Part shown: positions 15,646 through 23,866 of the stretch, piece by piece
Layout: every line of letters begins with the position of its first letter
Position numbering within the stretch: the stretch's first letter is position 1
Assembly (NCBI RefSeq): GCF_012927745.1
Contig: NZ_JABBKX010000004.1
Coordinates: 186,001 to 250,000 of the forward strand
Source: Neoroseomonas marina
GTDB lineage: Bacteria; Pseudomonadota; Alphaproteobacteria; Acetobacterales; Acetobacteraceae
Reading direction: 5' to 3'
Length of the DNA stretch: 64,000 bases
Translations under genes and position numbers: made by a program
The notes under the pieces: generated by a model
What the model was told of the DNA's origin: nothing
What the model saw: only the letters and a program-made list of their open reading frames with translations
Databases searched by the model: none

Positions 15646-16581
15646 ATGCCGATCCTGATCCGTCGCGGCTGGGAGATCCCCGAAGCCCGCGTCACGCCCG
15701 AGCACCTGGTCTTCGGTCGCCGCAAGGCGATGCTCGCCGGGGCCGGCCTGCTGGCCGCGCCGGCCATGGCCTCCGCGCAGGAGGCGGCGCCGCTGCGGGC
15801 GATGCGCAACACGCGCTACGTGCCGGGCCGCGACATCACGGGCGAGCGCGAGGCGACGACCTTCAACAACTACTACGAGTTCGGCAGCGACAAGGGCATC
15901 AGCCGCCCGGCGCAGCGCCTGCCGCAGCGCCCCTGGACCGTGAAGGTCGAGGGCATGGTCGAGACGCCGCGCGAATTCGGCATCGAGGACCTGCTGCGCA
16001 CCATGCCGCTCGAGGAGCGGGTCTATCGGCTGCGCTGCGTCGAGGCCTGGTCGATGGTGGTGCCCTGGACCGGCTTCCCGATCTCGGCGTTGCTGGAGGT
16101 GGTGAAGCCGCTCGCCTCCGCGCGCTACGTGGTGTTCGAAACGGCGGCGATCCCCGCGGTCATGCCGGGCTTGCGGCAGTCCTGGTACCCCTGGCCCTAT
16201 ATCGAGGGCTGCACGGTCGCCGAGGCGGCCAATGACCTGTCGTTCCTCGTGGTCGGCGCCTACGGCAAGCTGCTGCCGCCGCAGAATGGCGGCCCGATCC
16301 GCTTCCACCAGCCTTGGAAGTACGGCTTCAAGGCGGGCAAGAGCATCGTGCGGATCACCCTCACCGATCGCCGCCCCGTCTCCTTCTGGGAGCAGATCCA
16401 GGCGAGCGAGTACGGCTTCTGGGCGAACGTGAACCCCGAGGTCGCGCATCCACGGTGGAGCCAGGCGAGCGAGCGCGTGCTCGGGACCAATGCGCGGATC
16501 CCGACGCAGCTCTTCAACGGTTACGGCGAGTTCGTCGCGGGCCTGTATACCGGCCTGCAGAACGAACGACTCTGGGCATGA
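15646..16581 (+). CDS. msrP: Protein-methionine-sulfoxide reductase catalytic subunit MsrP
   Basis: 311 residues; ATG preceded by GGGAGAG. A Tat signal is visible at residues 25-44 (RRKAMLAGAGLLAAPAMASA), so the protein is folded with its molybdopterin cofactor and exported to the periplasm. Cys131 in RLRCVEAWSMVVPW is the molybdenum ligand of the MsrP/YedY sulfite-oxidase fold. It repairs methionine sulfoxide in periplasmic proteins. The usual partner MsrQ, a haem b membrane protein, does not follow; a short membrane protein starts 4 nt later instead. Confidence 0.92.
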   Translation: MPILIRRGWEIPEARVTPEHLVFGRRKAMLAGAGLLAAPAMASAQEAAPLRAMRNTRYVPGRDITGEREATTFNNYYEFGSDKGISRPAQRLPQRPWTVKVEGMVETPREFGIEDLLRTMPLEERVYRLRCVEAWSMVVPWTGFPISALLEVVKPLASARYVVFETAAIPAVMPGLRQSWYPWPYIEGCTVAEAANDLSFLVVGAYGKLLPPQNGGPIRFHQPWKYGFKAGKSIVRITLTDRRPVSFWEQIQASEYGFWANVNPEVAHPRWSQASERVLGTNARIPTQLFNGYGEFVAGLYTGLQNERLWA

Positions 16582-16585
16582 CCTG

Positions 16586-16846
16586 ATGATCCTGCGGACC
16601 CTCGCCATCGTCTTCCTCGTCGCGTCGCTGCTCACGGCCCTCTATGCGGGGCCCGGGCGGACGGTGGGCGATGCGCTCGCCGGGTCCACGATGAACACGG
16701 CGGAGGGTCTGGTGGCCCGTTACATGACGCCCGCGCTGTGGGACATGCTGATCTATCCGTTCCTCTCCCTGCCGGTCTGGGCCGGGTGGCTGGTGCCGGC
16801 AGGCATCTTCCTCGTCGCGGCGGCCCTGCGTCCGGGCCGGGGCTGA
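16586..16846 (+). CDS. Small two-helix membrane protein next to MsrP
   Basis: 86 residues. Hydrophobic segments at about 4-22 and 58-80 flank a short loop (PGRTVGDALAGS, ARYMTPALWDMLIYP). There is no histidine, so it cannot bind haem as MsrQ does. It starts 4 nt after msrP and ends 7 nt before the response regulator, so it is in the same transcript. I do not recognise the family; a membrane anchor or electron-transfer scaffold for MsrP is only a guess. Confidence 0.7.
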   Translation: MILRTLAIVFLVASLLTALYAGPGRTVGDALAGSTMNTAEGLVARYMTPALWDMLIYPFLSLPVWAGWLVPAGIFLVAAALRPGRG

Positions 16847-16853
16847 GGCGGGA

Positions 16854-18227
16854 GTGACGGCGCGGCTGTTGCTGGTCGAGGACACGCTCTCCCTCGCCGC
16901 GCTCTATCGCGAATACCTGCGCGACGAGGCGTATGAGATCGAGCACGCACCGAACCTGGCTGCGGCGCGGTCCGCGTTGGTCGCGCGCCCCCCCGATGCG
17001 GTCATGCTCGACCTCCGGTTGCCGGATGGCGACGGCCTGTCGCTTCTCGCCGAGATCCGCGCGATGCGAACCCCGCCGCCGGTCGTCGTGATGACGGCGC
17101 ATGGGTCCGTCGCGACGGCGGTCGAGGCCATGCGCGGCGGTGCCGCCGACTTCCTGGTCAAGCCCTTTGCGGCCGAGCGCCTCGTCGTCACCCTCGCCAA
17201 CGTCCTCGACCGCGCGGCGCTCCGGAAGGAGGTCGCGAGCCTGTCCGCCGGCGCTGCCCGGCGCGGCTTCGCGGGTTTCATCGGCGCCGCGCCGGCCATG
17301 CAGGGCGTCTATCGCATCCTCGAGAATGCCGCGGCATCCCGCGCCACGGTCTTCGTCACGGGGGAAAGCGGGACCGGCAAGGAACTTGCCGCAGAGGCGG
17401 TGCACGCGCTGTCGCCGCGTCGGGAGGGCCCATTCGTCGCCCTGAACTGCGCCGCGATCCCGAAGGACCTGATCGAGAGCGAGATCTTCGGCCATGTGCG
17501 CGGCGCCTTCACGGGCGCGGTGGCCGACCGTCCCGGCGCGGCGCGCGCGGCCGATGGCGGCACGCTCTTCCTGGATGAGATCTGCGAAATGGAGCTGGCG
17601 CTGCAGGGCAAGCTGCTGCGCTTCATCCAGACCGGCAGCTTCGTTCCGGTCGGCGCGACGAAGCCGGTGACGACGGATGTCCGATTCGTCTGCGCGACCA
17701 ACCGCGACCCGCTCGCCGAGGTGCGGGCCGGCCGCTTCCGGGAGGATCTGTACTACCGGCTGCATGTTGTGCCGGTCCCCCTGCCGCCGCTGCGCGACCG
17801 GGGCGAGGACATCGTGATGCTCGCCGAGGCCTTCCTGGCGCGGAGCGCCGCGGAGGAAGGCAAGCGATTCACCCATTTCGCGCCGGAGGCGCTCGCGTTG
17901 CTGCGCGGTCATCGCTGGCCCGGCAATGTGCGCGAACTGGAGAACGCGATCCGCACGGCCGTCGTGCTGCACGACGCGGAGGAAGTGACCGCCGCCATGC
18001 TGCCGGTCACCGTGCGCGGCGGGTCTGTCGCACAGGCCGCCGACGTGCCGCCGCGCCCCGTCGATCCGGCGCGACGGATCCGTCCGCTTGCCGAGGTTGA
18101 GCGCGAGGCGATCGAGGAGGCGATCCGCCTGTGCGGCGGGAACATCCCGAAGGCGGCCGCCTTCCTCGGCGTCAGCCCCTCCACGCTCTACCGCAAGCGG
18201 GAGGCGTGGGAGGGGCGGCGCGGCTGA
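16854..18227 (+). CDS. Sigma-54-dependent NtrC-family response regulator (orphan)
   Basis: 457 residues from a GTG with GAGGCGGGA before it. Receiver domain 1-120 with acidic pocket Glu9-Asp10, phosphoacceptor Asp53 and Lys103. AAA+ domain from about 140 with Walker A GESGTGKE (170-177) and an intact sigma-54 contact loop GAFTGA (217-222). A Fis-type helix-turn-helix closes the protein (GGNIPKAAAFLGVSPSTLYRKR). It should open RNA polymerase-sigma54 complexes when phosphorylated. No histidine kinase lies near it, so its signal is unknown; it ends 1 bp from the convergent TctC gene. Confidence 0.93.
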   Translation: MTARLLLVEDTLSLAALYREYLRDEAYEIEHAPNLAAARSALVARPPDAVMLDLRLPDGDGLSLLAEIRAMRTPPPVVVMTAHGSVATAVEAMRGGAADFLVKPFAAERLVVTLANVLDRAALRKEVASLSAGAARRGFAGFIGAAPAMQGVYRILENAAASRATVFVTGESGTGKELAAEAVHALSPRREGPFVALNCAAIPKDLIESEIFGHVRGAFTGAVADRPGAARAADGGTLFLDEICEMELALQGKLLRFIQTGSFVPVGATKPVTTDVRFVCATNRDPLAEVRAGRFREDLYYRLHVVPVPLPPLRDRGEDIVMLAEAFLARSAAEEGKRFTHFAPEALALLRGHRWPGNVRELENAIRTAVVLHDAEEVTAAMLPVTVRGGSVAQAADVPPRPVDPARRIRPLAEVEREAIEEAIRLCGGNIPKAAAFLGVSPSTLYRKREAWEGRRG

Positions 18228-18228
18228 C

Positions 18229-19242
18229 CTATTCCATCCGCGCGCCGGAGATCTCGACCAGCCGCTGCCACCGCGGCGTCTCGGCCCGGATCATGGCTGC
18301 GGCCGCGGCCGGGCTTTCGCTGAGCACGATGCCGTAGCCCAGGGGCGACAGGCGCTCGACCATCTCCCGCTGCCGCGCAACGGTCTGCACCGCCTCGAAC
18401 AGGCGCTGGACCACGGGGGCGGGCGTGCCGCCGGCCGTCGTCACCACGTTCCAGTTCACCAGCGCGTGGTCGCCGAGGCCGAGATCGGCGAAGGCCTTCA
18501 TGCCCGGGATATTGGGGAGCATCGGCAGCGGATCCGCCGAGGACACGGCGAGCGCCTTGAACTTCCCGGCTTCGACATGCGGCATCAGCGCCGGCATGAC
18601 GTCGAACATCATGTCGATGGTGCCCGCGAGCAGGTCGTTGATGGCCGGCCCGCCGCCACGATAGGGCACATGGAGGATCTTGGCGTCCGCGAAGCGGTTG
18701 ATGGCCGAGATGTTGAGGTGAGAGGAGGTGCCGGAGCCCGAGGAGCCCATGCGCACCTGCTCGGGATTCGCCTGTGACCAGCGGATCAGGGCACGGAAAT
18801 CGGTCCAGCCGCGCTGCTGCGCGGTCTGCGTGTTCACGACGCAGAGCAGCGCGCCGTCGGTGAGCTGGGTGATGGGCGTGAGGTCGCGCTGCGGCTCGAA
18901 GGGCATCCGCGCATGCATGAACTGCGCGGCGCACCAGGTCGTCGCGCTGATCAGTCCGATCACGCCGCCATCCTTCTCCCCCTTCGCCAGCGCATCGGCC
19001 CCGATCAGACCGCCGGCGCCTCCGCGATTCTCGACCACGACCGTCTGGCCGAGGACGGGCCCGAGGCGTTCGGCGAAAAGCCGGCTGGTGATGTCGACCG
19101 CGCCGCCGGGCGGGAAGGGGACGATGAGGCGCACAGGGCGCCCGGCGGCCACCGGCTGCGCGCCGGCCAGGCTGGGCACGGCAAGCAGACCCGCCGTCGC
19201 CGCCATCAGGTGGCGTCGGCGCGTCGCAACAGTCGTGGTCAT
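18229..19242 (-). CDS. Tripartite tricarboxylate transporter substrate-binding protein (Bug/TctC family)
   Basis: 337 residues; ATG with GGAGA 7 nt upstream. An N-terminal signal with RRRH and a hydrophobic core ending in LAGA (about residues 9-28) sends it to the periplasm. The mature part opens with RPVRLIVPFPPGGAVDITSR, then ENRGGAGG and VPYRGGGPAINDLLAG, all typical of Bug proteins. It binds a carboxylate or similar solute. No tctA or tctB membrane gene is nearby, which is common for the large orphan Bug sets of this group. Ligand unknown. Confidence 0.92.
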   Translation of the reverse strand: MTTTVATRRRHLMAATAGLLAVPSLAGAQPVAAGRPVRLIVPFPPGGAVDITSRLFAERLGPVLGQTVVVENRGGAGGLIGADALAKGEKDGGVIGLISATTWCAAQFMHARMPFEPQRDLTPITQLTDGALLCVVNTQTAQQRGWTDFRALIRWSQANPEQVRMGSSGSGTSSHLNISAINRFADAKILHVPYRGGGPAINDLLAGTIDMMFDVMPALMPHVEAGKFKALAVSSADPLPMLPNIPGMKAFADLGLGDHALVNWNVVTTAGGTPAPVVQRLFEAVQTVARQREMVERLSPLGYGIVLSESPAAAAAMIRAETPRWQRLVEISGARME

Positions 19243-19309
19243 GGGAAGGTCTCCGGCTGGGGTGTGGGTCGGAGCCTGCCGCGAGCGCGGTTGCGGGGGA
19301 AGGGCTGCC

Positions 19310-19573
19310 TCAGCGGCAGCGGCAACTCCCCCCGACATCCGAGCGCAGATTCTGCCGCACCCAGGTCACGCCGTCCGGCTGGAAGTCGAAGGAGGGGCCG
19401 ATGATGCAGATCTCGGAATGGCCACGGCCGCTCTGCATCTGCGACATTGTTGCCCGCTCCACCATGATGCGGTTGTTCACGCAGTAGACGACGGCGGGCG
19501 TGCTCTGCGCGGACGCCACGGACGCAGTGCCGCAGAACAGGGCTGCGAACAGGAGGGCTGATCGCATCGACAT
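19310..19573 (-). CDS. Small secreted cysteine-containing protein
   Basis: 87 residues with a clear signal peptide (MSMRSALLFAALF...SVASAQ, cleavage near 22-23). The mature 64 residues contain four cysteines (YCVNN, EICII and CRCR at the end), which could form two disulfides in the periplasm. I do not recognise a family. The stretch SGRGHSEICIIG has no known catalytic pattern. It lies between the TctC gene and the Nudix operon on the same strand, with gaps of about 70 bp on both sides. Confidence 0.65.
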   Translation of the reverse strand: MSMRSALLFAALFCGTASVASAQSTPAVVYCVNNRIMVERATMSQMQSGRGHSEICIIGPSFDFQPDGVTWVRQNLRSDVGGSCRCR

Positions 19574-19646
19574 GCCGGCGAACCCCTTCGGTACGTTGCG
19601 GAATCACAATGCTGCGACAAGGCCGCCGGAGCAACGAAATCCCGCT

Positions 19647-20099
19647 TCAGCGCGCGTCGCTGGCTGTCCGGGCGAGGGCCTCCCGCGCCGCCGCCACCGC
19701 GCGATGCGTTTCGGGCGTGAGGTCGAACGGACCGAAATCCTCGGGATGGACCCAGGCCACGTCGCTGACGTCGTCGGCCGCGGCGGCGTCGCCGTGCAGC
19801 CATTCCGCGGCGAAGTCGATGATCGTGTAGTGGTAGCGGGGCCGCCCGTCCTCATCGCGGGTGATGCCGTCGACGACGATGGCAAGCGAGAGCGGGCCGA
19901 CCTCGATGCCCGCTTCCTCGCGCAACTCGCGCCGGGCCGCTTCCTCCGCGCGCTCGCCGACATGCTGCGCGCCGCCGGGCAGCGACCAATGACCCATGCG
20001 CGGGGGCTTGCCGCGACGGACCAACAGGACGCGGCCTTCCTTGAAGACGATGCAGCCGATGCCGACCCAGGGACGGTCGGGGTATTCCCGACCCGTCAC
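19647..20099 (-). CDS. Nudix hydrolase
   Basis: 150 residues from a GTG that overlaps the stop of the DUF4340 gene (GTGA). The Nudix box GGAQHVGERAEEAARREL followed by REEAGI fits G-x5-E-x7-REUxEExGU. It hydrolyses a nucleoside diphosphate linked to another group, with Mg2+; the substrate cannot be told. The first strand GIGCIVFKEGRVLLVRRGKPP resembles ADP-ribose or MutT-like pyrophosphatases. It is the last gene of the ABC/GldG-like operon. Confidence 0.92.
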   Translation of the reverse strand: MTGREYPDRPWVGIGCIVFKEGRVLLVRRGKPPRMGHWSLPGGAQHVGERAEEAARRELREEAGIEVGPLSLAIVVDGITRDEDGRPRYHYTIIDFAAEWLHGDAAAADDVSDVAWVHPEDFGPFDLTPETHRAVAAAREALARTASDAR

Positions 20100-21178
20100 T
20101 GCTGGCGCGGGGATTCGGCGGGTGTTTCGGGTGCTGTGGCCGGGGGGGCCTCGCCCTCGGGCTCAGGCTCGGGGGCAGGTTGTTCCTGGCGGCGGAGCTC
20201 GGTCAGGAGCGGCACGAAGGCCTTCTCCTTCCACTGGCCGACCTGGTAGGCCCAGCCGCGCCAGCGGGCGTTCAGCCGCGCCGCCTCGTCGTCGCCCTCC
20301 GCGGCCAGCGTCACCCAGATCGCGTCGCCCTCCTTGCGGGGGCGCACGACGATGGCGAGGTTGTCCGACAGTTCGAAGCGCGCCTCGCCCAAGGCCTCGC
20401 CGGGGATCTCGGCCTCGGGCTTGACGTCGAGGAAGGTGAGGAACTCGAAGGCGCGGCCGACCTCGTCGAGGCTGCTCTCATCCGTCGGCGGGGCATCGGC
20501 CGGCGTCGTGACCTCGAGCTTGCCGTCCGGACCCTCGGCGCGCGTCAGCACCAGGGGCGGCTCGCCCCTGCGATTGATGGCGACGCGGCGGACGCGCTCG
20601 CGCGGCAGGTTCGCGATGTCGCGGTCGAGCCAGAGCTGCGGGTCGGCATCGACCGGGATCCGGCCTTCGGCGAGCCAGGCCTGGCTCTCGTTGGGCCGGC
20701 GCACGAAGGCGGCCTCCGGCACGTTGCCCTGGGTCCGGACGCGCCGGCGGCCGATCACCAGGTCCGCGATCACCCCGCCTTGGGCGTCGAGCACGCGCAG
20801 CAGCGTGGAAGTCGCGCCCTCCCGCGACGGATCCTCGAGGCCGAGGCGGTCCAGCATCTCGGGGTTCGCCGTGCGCGGCTCGGTCAGGCGCAGCTCGGTC
20901 AGGCCGGTGAGCAGCTCGCGCACCTTCTCCTGGCGCACCGGGTAGCCGCCCTTGGAGGGCAGCCCCCAGGTCTCGCCGTGGCGGACCACCTCGAGCGTGC
21001 CGTCATGGCGCTTCGCCTCGATCCGTGCCGCGACCTGCAGGCGCTGGGCGAGGCCTGGGAAGGCCAGCGCGCCGGCTTCCGGTGCCGGCGGCGGCGCATT
21101 GTCCGGCTGCAGCAGCAGCGCGCCGCCAATGGTCGCGACCGCGGCCGCGCTGACGAGGAGGAGGGTGCGTCGCTGCAT
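20096..21178 (-). CDS. DUF4340 domain-containing membrane-anchored protein
   Basis: 360 residues. One N-terminal hydrophobic anchor (RRTLLLVSAAAVATIGGALLL), then a periplasmic domain with the DUF4340 pattern (WGLPSKGGYPVRQEKVRELLTGL, LRLTEPRT, WLDRDIANLPRERVRRV) and an acidic, proline-rich tail. DUF4340 genes usually follow a GldG-like gene, as here with 12 nt between. It is probably a periplasmic partner of the ABC/GldG complex. Biochemical role unknown. Confidence 0.85.
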   Translation of the reverse strand: MQRRTLLLVSAAAVATIGGALLLQPDNAPPPAPEAGALAFPGLAQRLQVAARIEAKRHDGTLEVVRHGETWGLPSKGGYPVRQEKVRELLTGLTELRLTEPRTANPEMLDRLGLEDPSREGATSTLLRVLDAQGGVIADLVIGRRRVRTQGNVPEAAFVRRPNESQAWLAEGRIPVDADPQLWLDRDIANLPRERVRRVAINRRGEPPLVLTRAEGPDGKLEVTTPADAPPTDESSLDEVGRAFEFLTFLDVKPEAEIPGEALGEARFELSDNLAIVVRPRKEGDAIWVTLAAEGDDEAARLNARWRGWAYQVGQWKEKAFVPLLTELRRQEQPAPEPEPEGEAPPATAPETPAESPRQQ

Positions 21179-21190
21179 CGGCGTCTCTCC

Positions 21191-23131
21191 TCAGGACCGC
21201 GCCGCGGCGCGCCGGCGCGACCGCGCGACGCCGAGGCCGATGGCGAACAGCCCGAGCAGCAGCGGCACGGCCGCGATGTTCAGCACCTTCAGCCAGGTCT
21301 CCGTCCGCTCGATGTCGCGGCGGAGATCGAGCTGCACGGCGCGGAGCTGCTGGCGGGTCTGCAGGATCTGCGCGCGGGCGGCGTCAATCTCGGCGCGCTG
21401 CTCGGGCGTGATGACGGCGCTGCCCTGGCCGCGTTCGCCACCCTGGCCCTGGCGGAGCTCGCGCAGGCGGCGCTCGGTCTGCTGCAGGCGCTCCTGCAAT
21501 TCACGCTCGGTGGCGCGGAAGCGGGCGTCGGCGTCGCGGCGGATGTCGTCGACCACCGTGAAGGGCCGCAGGGATTCACCGCGCGAGCGCAGCGAGATCA
21601 GCGCATCCCCGCCCGAGAGCGTGTCGGCGAGATTCGCCACCAGCGCGCCGTTGTCGCTGAAGGGGGTCGCGACCTGCTGGCCGAAGAAGTCCTGCACGCG
21701 GACCCAGAAGCGGTCCTCGAGGATGTCGGCATCGGCGACGACGACGATGTTGGCGGGGCCCTCGGTGCGGGCGCGATGGGCGGGAAAGTCGGCCGGGCGC
21801 TGCGCGCCCTCGGGAAGGGCCGGCGCGCCGTCGGGGAAGGCCGAGGCGAACTCGCCACGCAGGCGTGCAGCGATGACGTGACGTTCGCCGTCCGGGCGGA
21901 ACTCCGCCAGGATGCGGGCCGGGTCCGGGTTCTCCCGCACCAGGTTCACGGCCCCCAGCATGGCGCGGTCGCTGCTGCGCAGCAGCGGGACGAGTTCGAC
22001 GGTCGCGCCGTCGCGGCGGCGGATCTCGCCGGCGGAAGCGACGGTGACCTGGTTCAGCTGGGCGGTCGCGACCTCGGAATCCGAGATCGAATCCCCCTGC
22101 ATGTTGAACCAGGCGACGTAGTCCACCGCTTGCACGCGATCGGTGGGGTTCGCGCGCACGCGCCAGGCGCCGCGCAGGTCGAGCACGACCTTGTCGTGCG
22201 GCGTCTCGACGCCCCAGGCGTTCAGCAGGCGATCGAGGCTGGAGGCCGTGTCGGTCGGCGGCTGGCCGCCCGGGCCGGGCCGCATCGCCTGGCCTTCGGA
22301 ATGCGGGTCGACGAAGACGATGAGCTTGCCGCCGCGCATGACGAACTGGTCGATGGCGTATTGCGTCGCGTCCGAGAGGTTCTGCGGATGCACCACCATC
22401 AGCACCTGCACCCCATCCGGGATGCGCTGCGCATCGAGCGGCACGTCCTGCACGGTGAGGAACTGCCGCAGCGTCTGCATCACCGCATAGGGCTGCGCCT
22501 GCGGGCTGTTGCGCATCATCATCATCATGCGCGGGTCGCCGTTGAGCGGCAGGGTGGACATGACGCCGACGACCGGGCGGCGCGGGTTCGACAGCTCGTA
22601 GACCAGTCGCGTCAGGTCGAATTCGAGGAAGCGTTCGCGATCGGACTGGAAGAAGGGGATCGTCCGCTCGTCGTCGAGAAGGTTGACGCCCGCGAGGCCG
22701 AAATAGATCTGCTCGCCCGACTGGTCGACGGGAACGCCCTGCAGGCCGAAGGCCAGGGCGCGGTCCTCGGTCTCGCTGAAGGGTTCGGGGTCGAAGACCT
22801 CGAGCCGCACCTTGCCGTCGGACAGCGCGACATACTCGTCGAGCATGGCGCGCACGCGCTCGGCATAGGAGCCGTAGGCGGGCACCGCGGCGCCGAGGCG
22901 GCGCGAGTAGAACAGCCGCAGCGTCACCGGGTCCTGCAGGCCGCGCAGCACGGACCGCGTGCCTTCCGACAGGGTGTAGAGGTGCTGCTGGGTGAGGTCG
23001 AGCCGCGCCCGCGGCGCCAGCCGGTCGACCAGCATGTTCACGCCGATGGCGAGCGCCGCCGCTGCGACGAGGCCGAGGGCCGATGACCAGACCCGGCGCG
23101 AGCCGGGACGGGGGGAAGAGGAGCCGCTCAT
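21191..23131 (-). CDS. GldG-like ABC transport auxiliary protein
   Basis: 646 residues. A membrane helix near 17-36 and a second near 615-635 bracket a large extracytoplasmic domain; residues 535-605 are a charged, heptad-rich region that should be coiled coil. The start LDLTQQHLYTLSEGT is the family signature of GldG-like proteins that sit beside an ABC-2 permease, and VVHPQNLSDATQYAIDQFV recalls the ThuA/GldG-type fold. In Bacteroidetes GldA-F-G serve gliding; in proteobacteria the role is unknown. It begins 3 nt after the permease stop. Confidence 0.85.
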   Translation of the reverse strand: MSGSSSPRPGSRRVWSSALGLVAAAALAIGVNMLVDRLAPRARLDLTQQHLYTLSEGTRSVLRGLQDPVTLRLFYSRRLGAAVPAYGSYAERVRAMLDEYVALSDGKVRLEVFDPEPFSETEDRALAFGLQGVPVDQSGEQIYFGLAGVNLLDDERTIPFFQSDRERFLEFDLTRLVYELSNPRRPVVGVMSTLPLNGDPRMMMMMRNSPQAQPYAVMQTLRQFLTVQDVPLDAQRIPDGVQVLMVVHPQNLSDATQYAIDQFVMRGGKLIVFVDPHSEGQAMRPGPGGQPPTDTASSLDRLLNAWGVETPHDKVVLDLRGAWRVRANPTDRVQAVDYVAWFNMQGDSISDSEVATAQLNQVTVASAGEIRRRDGATVELVPLLRSSDRAMLGAVNLVRENPDPARILAEFRPDGERHVIAARLRGEFASAFPDGAPALPEGAQRPADFPAHRARTEGPANIVVVADADILEDRFWVRVQDFFGQQVATPFSDNGALVANLADTLSGGDALISLRSRGESLRPFTVVDDIRRDADARFRATERELQERLQQTERRLRELRQGQGGERGQGSAVITPEQRAEIDAARAQILQTRQQLRAVQLDLRRDIERTETWLKVLNIAAVPLLLGLFAIGLGVARSRRRAAARS

Positions 23132-23134
23132 CGC

Positions 23135-23866
23135 TCAGTCCGCCTTCCGGTGGTCGATCACCACCGCGTTCACGAACAGGAAGAAGCCTATGAAGGAGGC
23201 GAAGAAGACGACGTCGCGCAGCGCGATCACCCCGCGCTGGAGGATGTTGAACCGCTCGATCAGCGAAATGCCGCGCGCGAGTTCCGCGAGCACCGGCACG
23301 CGCTGGGAGAGGAACTCGGTGACCACCGGGCTGCCCGCCGCGGCGAACAGGAAGCAGACCGCGACGGCGAGGACGAAGGCGATGACCTGGTTCTTGGTCA
23401 TGGCCGACATCGCGGCGCCGACGGCCAGATAGGCGCCCGCGACCAGCAGGCAGCCGACGTATCCGGCCGCGATCACGCCATTGTCCGGCCGGCCGAGGTA
23501 GTTGACCGTCACCACCAGCGGGAAGGTCAGCGCGAGCGCGATGGCGCAGAAGGCCCAGGCCGCGAGGAACTTGCCCAGCACCGCCTGCCATTGCGGCAGC
23601 GGCAGTGTCAGCAGCAGCTCGATGGTGCCGAGCCGCCTTTCCTCGGCCCAGAGCCGCATGGTCAGCGCCGGCACCAGGAACAGGAACAGCCAGGGCACGA
23701 AGTTGAAGAAGGGCGAGAGGTCCGCCTGGCCGCGCTGGAAGAAGCCGCCGATGGTGAAGGTCAGCGCGCCGGCCATCATCAGGAAGATGACGATGAAAAC
23801 ATAGGCGACGGGGGTGGCGAAGTAGCCCGCCAGTTCCCGCCGCGCGACCGCCAGGGTGCCGCCCAT
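23135..23866 (-). CDS. ABC-2 type permease (GldF-like)
   Basis: 243 residues from the ATG that overlaps the stop of the ATPase gene (TGATG); a GTG one codon earlier is possible. Six hydrophobic segments. AVARRELAGYFATPVAYVFI, LTMRLWAEERRLGTIELLLTLPL and the closing RDVVFFASFIGFFLFVNA are typical of the permease partners of GldG-like proteins. It forms the membrane channel with the ATPase upstream and works with the GldG-like and DUF4340 proteins downstream. Substrate unknown. Confidence 0.9.
   Translation of the reverse strand: MGGTLAVARRELAGYFATPVAYVFIVIFLMMAGALTFTIGGFFQRGQADLSPFFNFVPWLFLFLVPALTMRLWAEERRLGTIELLLTLPLPQWQAVLGKFLAAWAFCAIALALTFPLVVTVNYLGRPDNGVIAAGYVGCLLVAGAYLAVGAAMSAMTKNQVIAFVLAVAVCFLFAAAGSPVVTEFLSQRVPVLAELARGISLIERFNILQRGVIALRDVVFFASFIGFFLFVNAVVIDHRKAD

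Noticed and set aside
20180-23086. Long plus-strand frame over the DUF4340 and GldG-like genes
   Set aside because: The minus-strand genes show domains, coupled starts and a coherent operon; the plus frame shows none.
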